From positions 35,774,001 through 35,838,000 of the forward strand of contig CM114271.1 of assembly GCA_050084515.1 (NCBI GenBank): a stretch of DNA of 64,000 bases, written 5' to 3'. Below are positions 58,740 through 64,000 of the stretch, one piece after another. The notes below the pieces were generated by a model. The model was not told where the DNA came from. It did not search any database and worked only from the letters and a program-made list of their open reading frames with translations. A program made the translations under genes and the position numbers. Source of the DNA: Blasia pusilla. Its lineage: Eukaryota; Marchantiophyta; Marchantiopsida; Blasiales. Numbering within the stretch: the stretch's first letter is position 1; each line of letters starts with the position of its first letter.

Positions 58740-59700
58740 CTCAGCCATACCTAGGCTGACTATCCATGTGAGACAGTTGAGGACCATCACCTGCCCCAAC
58801 ACCTCTCTTCGGGATGTCTAAGTCATCCCTGGAACCGCCGTAGTAGCGGTAGCAAACCCCATGGCGCGCTCGCGCTCATCTGCTGTAGGCTCCTCCAATG
58901 CTCCGGTCACCTCATCCCAAATCATGCCTGGCCCTCCTTGACGAAAGGCATGGGATGCTGGGAAGCTCACCAACATAGGTAAGGCTGCCCTCAACTCCCC
59001 CACCCTATTGGCCATGGCCAACGGTGGTCTATCATCCTGTGTCACCACCTGAGATTGTCGTCCTGAGCCCCAAATTGCATCCACTATGAGATGTGGTGCT
59101 CTCTGGACTCCATCGTATGCTCGACTCAGTACCTCTGATGGTATCCGGTTTGTCCACCACAGTCGTGGACGATGGGCACGTGATCCAACTCTCGACGCAT
59201 CTAGCAACACAGCAAGTCCCAACCAGGACCTCACCTGATGCACACTCGTCATCACACGTGCATGAGTGTCTCCCAACAACGGCACGTTCTCCAAAATGTA
59301 CGTTGGAGAACATGTCTGACTCTCCTGCAAGTGTCGTACTACTCGCAACATCTCCCAAAACATCCCTGACCTCGGATCGTGCAATCCAAATCCTCGGCCA
59401 GTTGATGAATGACCCTGACATGGCCATCCAGCAATCACCAAATGAATGGTGCCAACTCTATCCAGATCCTACCCCCCAAAGAGATGTCGGCGGGTAGTGT
59501 ATGCTGATATCCCCGTATTGTGGATACCGGCAACAACTCAGGAGACCTCTGGACCAATCTCGTCACGTGACATATTGATACTCGCCACACGGTCTCATCT
59601 ATCTCCACATAATGGTACTTATGCACCCGTATGCCCGCCTGCAATACTACAGCCAATCCGGTGCTAATCCCTCCGAAGAGATCTAACACCCTAACACCCT
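58740..59700 (-). pseudogene. C5-cytosine DNA methyltransferase of E6, between protease and RT
   Basis: Motif I (RVLDLFGGISTGL, from about 59692) and motif II (YHYVEID) form the S-adenosylmethionine pocket. Motif IV has the catalytic cysteine in GWPCQGHSS (PCQ at 59415-59423). Motif VI is ENVPLLGD, motif VIII is SRAHRPRLWWTN, a motif IX-like RERAMGF follows, and motif X-like LGQVMV lies in a second frame at about 58800. The enzyme would methylate carbon 5 of cytosine. The standard motif order and the AHRxRxWW block resemble DNMT3-type enzymes more than DNMT1/CMT, and exclude DRM order. No PWWP or ADD domain was seen upstream. A TAG and a frame change lie between motif II and motif IV, and another change lies before motif X. 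Confidence 0.9.
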
Positions 59701-60061
59701 CCTCTGGGCACTCCCACACAACGGGTGTCGTATCTAGTGGGGTCAACGTCTCCACTCCAAGAGCCCGATTGCCACGTGACTCTCGCTGCTCCGAGATAAA
59801 GGCATGACTCCACGCCTGCCTCACGAGGTCTTCGACACTCCTTTGTAGCTCTCAAGTCGTACCCCACAATGGTGAAGAGGTCTCGCCAACATGGGAAGAG
59901 ACATCCGCCATGGCCTGTCTCTCTGTGGGACTATCCGCTACTGGGACATCCTCCGTATGTGCATTCCCCTCCAACAACTCTCTTGGCCAGCTAACACTAC
60001 CTGTGAAAGCTGCCAACGTGGTCATAGACTCGCCTCGTGATCGACCACCTTATCCCGCAAA

Positions 60062-61027
60062 CTACACGGGTAATTGACTCATCCGCCCGTCACCTGACCG
60101 CCACCCTGGCCGATAAGCAATGATCTCCTCCCAAAAGACAAGGATGAATCCTTGGGGATATAACACTGAACTCCCCACAAACACATCGTACGACTCAGCT
60201 GGTGTCGTAATCGCATGTGTGCGCACCATAGCACTATCCGTTGCATGCTCTGGCTGGACTCTAATAACTATCTCTTGCCGAGTCATATATTGCGTGGGTG
60301 ACACACCCCCAATCGAGGTCTGTATATGGAAGACAAGGCTCAATGTCGGCCTTCCGTAACCTCAACGCTAAACACACCGCCTTCCCTAACATCAAGGGTT
60401 ACGCTCCCGAATCAAGTAGGACGCGCTGCGTGTGTTATACCGTCCCCGTCGGACTAACCAAGCAAAATACTCTAGCTCGGTTATCCAGTAGCACTATCCA
60501 AGTGTCACCACTGCTCGCTCTATGGCCGGTCGAGCTAGCATATCTACCAACTTTGCCGCCGCCGCATGCCATGACTATGTGGGGAACGTCCCAAGCACCG
60601 GCTTTGAGGGCAAGTTCACCACCTCCTCAACTACCTATGAACAAGAAACCATCACCTCTCCACGCTCACACAACGTGGCGGCCAGCCGGAACACCTCAGC
60701 TGGTCCAACTCCCAAGGTCGCCAACTCTATGGCGGAGAATAGTGGAGTCTGACTCACTCTGGTGGCCACCTCCAACACTATGGTCGATATTGACTCCACT
60801 CGAGCCGGCATAGGAGTTGTCACTCCAACTCCTCGTGATGTCGACGCACCTGCTAGAGCTATAGGCACCGCTGGTTGTCGAGGCACCATCGATGGTGTGT
60901 GTAGTGCCTCCAACAATGAGAATGACTGTTGAACCCTGGCCTGCCGCCCATCAGTCCCCTCTAGTGGGTCAATCTCAACTCCACCTCTCGATGGCTCGGT
61001 GCCTCTCGCAGAACTTTGAGTCACCAC
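60062..61027 (-). pseudogene. Protease of E6 with upstream linker
   Basis: Frame 60635-61027 (130 aa) is the linker with FRLAATLCERG. The retropepsin motif LLDSGA is intact at 60402-60413 and is followed by a TAA where the other copies suggest CAA (Gln), then PLMLGKA. Frame 60062-60343 continues (IQTSIGGVSPTQYMTRQE, FVGSSVLYPQGF, GWRSGDGRMSQ). The last block also occurs in E2 near 18100 and probably lies between the protease and the methyltransferase. Confidence 0.75.
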
Positions 61028-61042
61028 TGTAGCTGCCTCAAC

Positions 61043-62650
61043 CTAGGCTGCACTACACATAAACCCCATACTGGAGAGATCCTCACCCCGGTCAAGGTAA
61101 GAGGTAGAAGCTGGAGCCACACTAGCTGCTCGCGGCTCCATGCCTTCCCTGAGCTCTATCATCGTCATGGCAGCAATCCTCTGCTCCAACTCATCGATGC
61201 GTGAGAGAAGTGTCGGCTCTAGTTCTCCTACTCCATCTCCTTTGGCTGGTGGTGGTCCTCTACCACCACGTCCAGGAAGAACTCCCCAACCTCCTCCAAG
61301 ACGACCGCCCCCAGGCCCTTGGCCTACCTCTTGGTGTGCCTCTCGGTGAAGGTCAAAACACCTATCCCTACTGTGACCATATCTATGGCAATAGTCACAC
61401 TGGTGTTGTGGTGGGGCCATCCTCTGTGGCTCCTTAGCAATCGGAGGTGCTCGTGGTCCTCTCCCATGCTGTGGGGAGTCTCTCTACCTATGGGCCCCTC
61501 CACACGTCCAACAAGACCACATCGGTCCCTGCTGGGCAACATATGTAGGTACGGGTCGTTGCCTCATAGGCTCACGGTACCCGCCCTGCTCTCTGGGCAC
61601 ACCGGCCCGCTCCCGTGGTACTGGTGCTCGCTGTGGCACCTGTGGGGTCATCAGCGCTCATGGACCCGTCGACTCTCAAGAAAATCCTGCGGTCACTACC
61701 TGCTCCTCACTCATGTTGAGCTCAATACCCTCAGACAACTCGAAGACCACCTTCAATGTGGGCTCTGCTGTGTGAATCAGCACCGCATCCCGAACTCTCC
61801 TCCGTAGTTCTCAATCCAGAACCCTGTACCAATACTGGATTGACTGCGCCTCAGTCACTCCATACGTAGCAATGATCAGCCTCCTCATATGTGTGAATGC
61901 CTCTCTCAGACTCTCACCCGATTGTCGCTAAAAATCTCGTAGACTCTTCAGCTTGTCGATGCGTACGCCTTGGTAGCTCTTCCCCAACTTTCGGAAGAAC
62001 TGCACTGTGGGGCTGAAGCTAAGTGGCCCTCTACCACCAGAGATCTCTGCCACATCCCCTGTCTCACTGCCCTCCTCTCCATCTAGTCTCCGGGCTGATG
62101 GTGTGGGTCTCTCTCCTCTCACAATCCCATCATATGCCTCGCGACCACTACTAGACACATATCTTGGAGCCCAATACATCCTCCAAGCATCGATCTCTAT
62201 TGAATATAGTGATCAAAACTCCATGTAGTCATCCATCGGAGGACCCTCCAAGTGCTGGAACAACCCTTGCCATGCCATGAAAGGGTTGAACCGTGTCGGG
62301 GTCCGTATCTCCTGGAAATCGCACCACGTGTCGAACTCCTGGATAAAATCATCTAAGTCCATGATGCCCATTTGCACCCAAGAAACGACGCATGCCCCGA
62401 TGGCCCATGTCGTCCATCTCCTGCCAAGTACTACTATCTCTGTCTGCGATCTTGTCACCATACCCAGTGTCTAGTGATGATGATCTTGTCACGGATGGAT
62501 GTCGAGGTAGCTTTTTTTTGGTAACCCCTCGGTATCTCACTCCACTCTATGTCACACCACCACCACTACTCGCACTACCCCGTTCTTCCGAACCTTGGAA
62601 GAATGCCGTGATGACAAACCGTGTCTCACCCGCTCAAGCACTCAGACTCA
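61043..62650 (-). pseudogene. gag of E6 with zinc knuckles
   Basis: The capsid part spans 62213-62461 (FIQEFDTWCDFQE, FNPFMAWQGLFQHLEG) and 61928-62179 (FFRKLGKSYQGVRIDKLKS). The DF-Gln-R motif of E1/E3 reads TAG here, a CAG-to-TAG change. Frame 61043-61420 has a knuckle that fits CX2CX4HX4C (CDYCHRYGHSRDRC), then a Gly-rich basic stretch and a short heptad-like helix (IDELEQRIAAM). An earlier CWTCGGAH knuckle lies near 61510. Confidence 0.8.
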
Positions 62651-63575
62651 CCGAGAGTCTCCCACACTCCTCACTAGCTCACCTATGCTAACATCAATCC
62701 TGTGATGACATACCCGGCCTCACGCACACTCAACACTCGGGCTCACCATGAGCCTCCCAACTGCCTCACCTAACCTAGCGACACTCTCTCGGGTCATACA
62801 CGCGACCCCTACTCGGCAACCACCGTATATCCACCAACATGCTACACATGAAAAGAATCTACACTCATCACCATCACTGCACCCATCTAGCACCAACTAC
62901 TACCCGATACCCAGCACTCTCAATCACACACGACAAGTGCACAAAAGGGACTCGAATGGGTAACCTGATAACGCCCTCCAACCTACTGCACCGTCAACAT
63001 CCACTCCTCCACATGATATGACAACCTCCGCAACACCACACTCTCCTCAACCAACATGTGAAACCTCCCGTCAGTGTAGGTTCGTGTGTCCCCATCACAA
63101 CCCTCGCAATTCCCAGTCGGTGAAGAACTAATGAGTCGTCCTCCAACCTACTCGTAACGACCGACAAAGTCCTATCGCAAATCCCATCCACGCTCGCGAG
63201 ACACTAAGTCCTGCAAAACTCTCCACTGCGTAACCGAATTCAACCACGTCGGACCCCAACCATGTCTTCCCTTATGACTACGTCCGACTTTACCATGTCA
63301 CTCCCGTCAATTGTGGTACCATGTCGGACTGCCCTACCACGTTCAGCCCCTGCAACTCCACCACATCCACTCGGCCCTGACCACATCCACATGTGCCATA
63401 CCACGTCCATCACGGTGCCCTATGCACCTCCTTAAATGCGAAAAATGGGGGAGGAGGAACCTGGCCCACGGCCCTATGCAGGCCTCCCTTAGTACGGGAA
63501 AGGGGGGCGTGCGGCCCTATGCGTGCCTCCCACATTGCGGGGAGGGGGGGGGGGATTTAGGGTTTAGGTGCGCGC
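62651..63575 (-). other. Leader-like sequence 5' of E6 gag
   Basis: Non-coding, C-rich on the plus strand, with short repeated blocks (CACTCAACACTC- and CCACGTC-like). It shares the CGAATGGGTAACCTGA block with E1 and, weakly, E3. Two copies of GGCCCTATGC(A/G)(G/T)GCCTCCC lie at about 63469-63535, and a related block lies at about 54640-54670 beside the LTR. No LTR was identified at this end. Confidence 0.45.
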
Positions 63576-63581
63576 ATGTGT

Positions 63582-63717
63582 TGTGTGATCTCCATGTATA
63601 TGTATGAGTTGATTTTTGTACATGTGTGGATCGACCCGTGTGTGGGGAAGATCGGTGTTGTATGGTGTAGATGTGACCAGCGATGTATGTTGTGTAGCAA
63701 TAGGTATGCGCACGACA
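63582..63717 (+). repeat. A module in plus orientation (136 bp)
   Basis: It begins TGTGTGATCTCCATG and ends GCGCACGACA, closely matching 55159-55293 in opposite orientation. It is preceded by a long G tract (63537-63554) and TTTAGGGTTTAGG, and followed directly by protease-region sequence of E7. Confidence 0.6.
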
Positions 63718-64000
63718 GCCTGCCCTCGGAGCATGTACGCGGTATGTCCCCCACTCGATCATGGCAAGTTTTGGCGGCGAAGTTGATGGATATGCCATCT
63801 TGACCAACCATAGAGTGATCCATGATGACACCAGATATAGTATTGCTGGACAATTGAGTTGGAGTCTTTTGCTTGGTTAGTTCAATAGGTACGTTGTACC
63901 ATCCAAAGTGCGTTCTACGGGTGCGCAACCCTTGATGTTAGGAAAGGTGGTGTGTTTGGTGTTTCGGACATGAAATATTGAGCCTTGTCCCTTTCAGATA
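63718..64000 (+). mobile_element. E7: start of another family copy, cut by the window edge
   Basis: The plus strand encodes the end of the gag-PR linker (WQVLAAKLMDMPS) and, past stops, the protease region: the DSGA equivalent is degraded near 63915 and is followed by a LMLGKV-like stretch and EPCPFQI at the last bases. The order and wording match E2 (17640-17885). The rest lies beyond base 64000. Confidence 0.6.

Larger units (their letters stand above)
54677..63575 (-). mobile_element. E6: most complete gypsy retroelement with DNA methyltransferase and PHD finger
   Basis: Minus-strand order is gag 61043-62650, linker and protease 60062-61027, methyltransferase 58740-59700, reverse transcriptase 57595-58433, RNase H 57100-57360, integrase 55561-56689, PHD finger 55378-55512, purine tract 55294-55305, A module 55159-55293 and LTR 54677-55156. 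Every enzyme needed for retrotransposition is recognisable, plus two domains foreign to ordinary gypsy elements. All frames carry stops or shifts. No 5' LTR was recognised on the high-coordinate side. The region 62650-63575 is leader-like and ends against an A module in the opposite orientation. Confidence 0.9.

Noticed and set aside
59093-59497. 134-aa plus-strand frame
   Set aside because: Antisense to the methyltransferase motifs IV-VIII on the minus strand.
62948-62971. Tract resembling a tRNA T-arm (TTCGAGTCC on the minus strand) as a primer binding site or tRNA gene
   Set aside because: It is in the sense of a tRNA rather than its complement, lies far from an LTR end and has no cloverleaf around it.

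Overview
This window looks like nuclear DNA of a land plant. The evidence is a plant-type N-myristoyltransferase gene, a second gene split by GT-AG introns, AT-rich intergenic DNA and many decayed LTR retrotransposons. The species cannot be named from the sequence. The type of DNA methyltransferase found here would suit a seedless plant, but that is a weak inference.

Only two host genes can be supported. NMT (9552-10958, +) is a complete, uninterrupted reading frame with both family signatures. A gene for a FAR-17a/AIG1-like membrane protein (23694-28842, +) was assembled by eye from six phase-compatible exons; one expected exon between 26114 and 28698 was not found. The stretches around these genes (4446-9551, 10959-16222, 18900-23693, 28843-33839, 48197-52659) hold no other gene I can recognise. 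They do contain a small family of elements with GGTTGCAC ends, a near-perfect 97-bp hairpin, a compound palindrome and simple repeats.

The rest is mostly one unusual family of Ty3/gypsy-like retroelements, present in at least seven damaged copies: E1 1-4445 (-), E2 16525-18899 (+), E3 about 33964-48126 (-), E4 52660-53784 (+), E5 53785-54676 (+), E6 about 54677-63575 (-) and E7 63718-64000 (+). E6 is the fullest. Read on the minus strand it encodes gag with zinc knuckles, an aspartic protease (DSGA), a C5-cytosine DNA methyltransferase with motifs I, IV (PCQ), VI (ENV), VIII and X, reverse transcriptase (YIDD), RNase H, an integrase with an H2C2 finger and DDE residues, and a C4HC3 PHD finger. 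The methyltransferase lies between protease and reverse transcriptase. It recurs in E3 (truncated, joined to integrase by an internal deletion) and in E2 (motif I-II remnant). The PHD finger is intact in E3 and has one stop in E6. I infer an element that could methylate DNA and could read chromatin during integration. All copies carry stops and frameshifts, and several stops look like C-to-T decay.

A Ty1/copia element (33990-39248) with 302/308-bp LTRs and a TCTTA target duplication is nested in the 3' LTR of E3. A 1.27-kb repeat occurs twice (32433-33703 and 45382-46655); the second copy interrupts the leader of E3.
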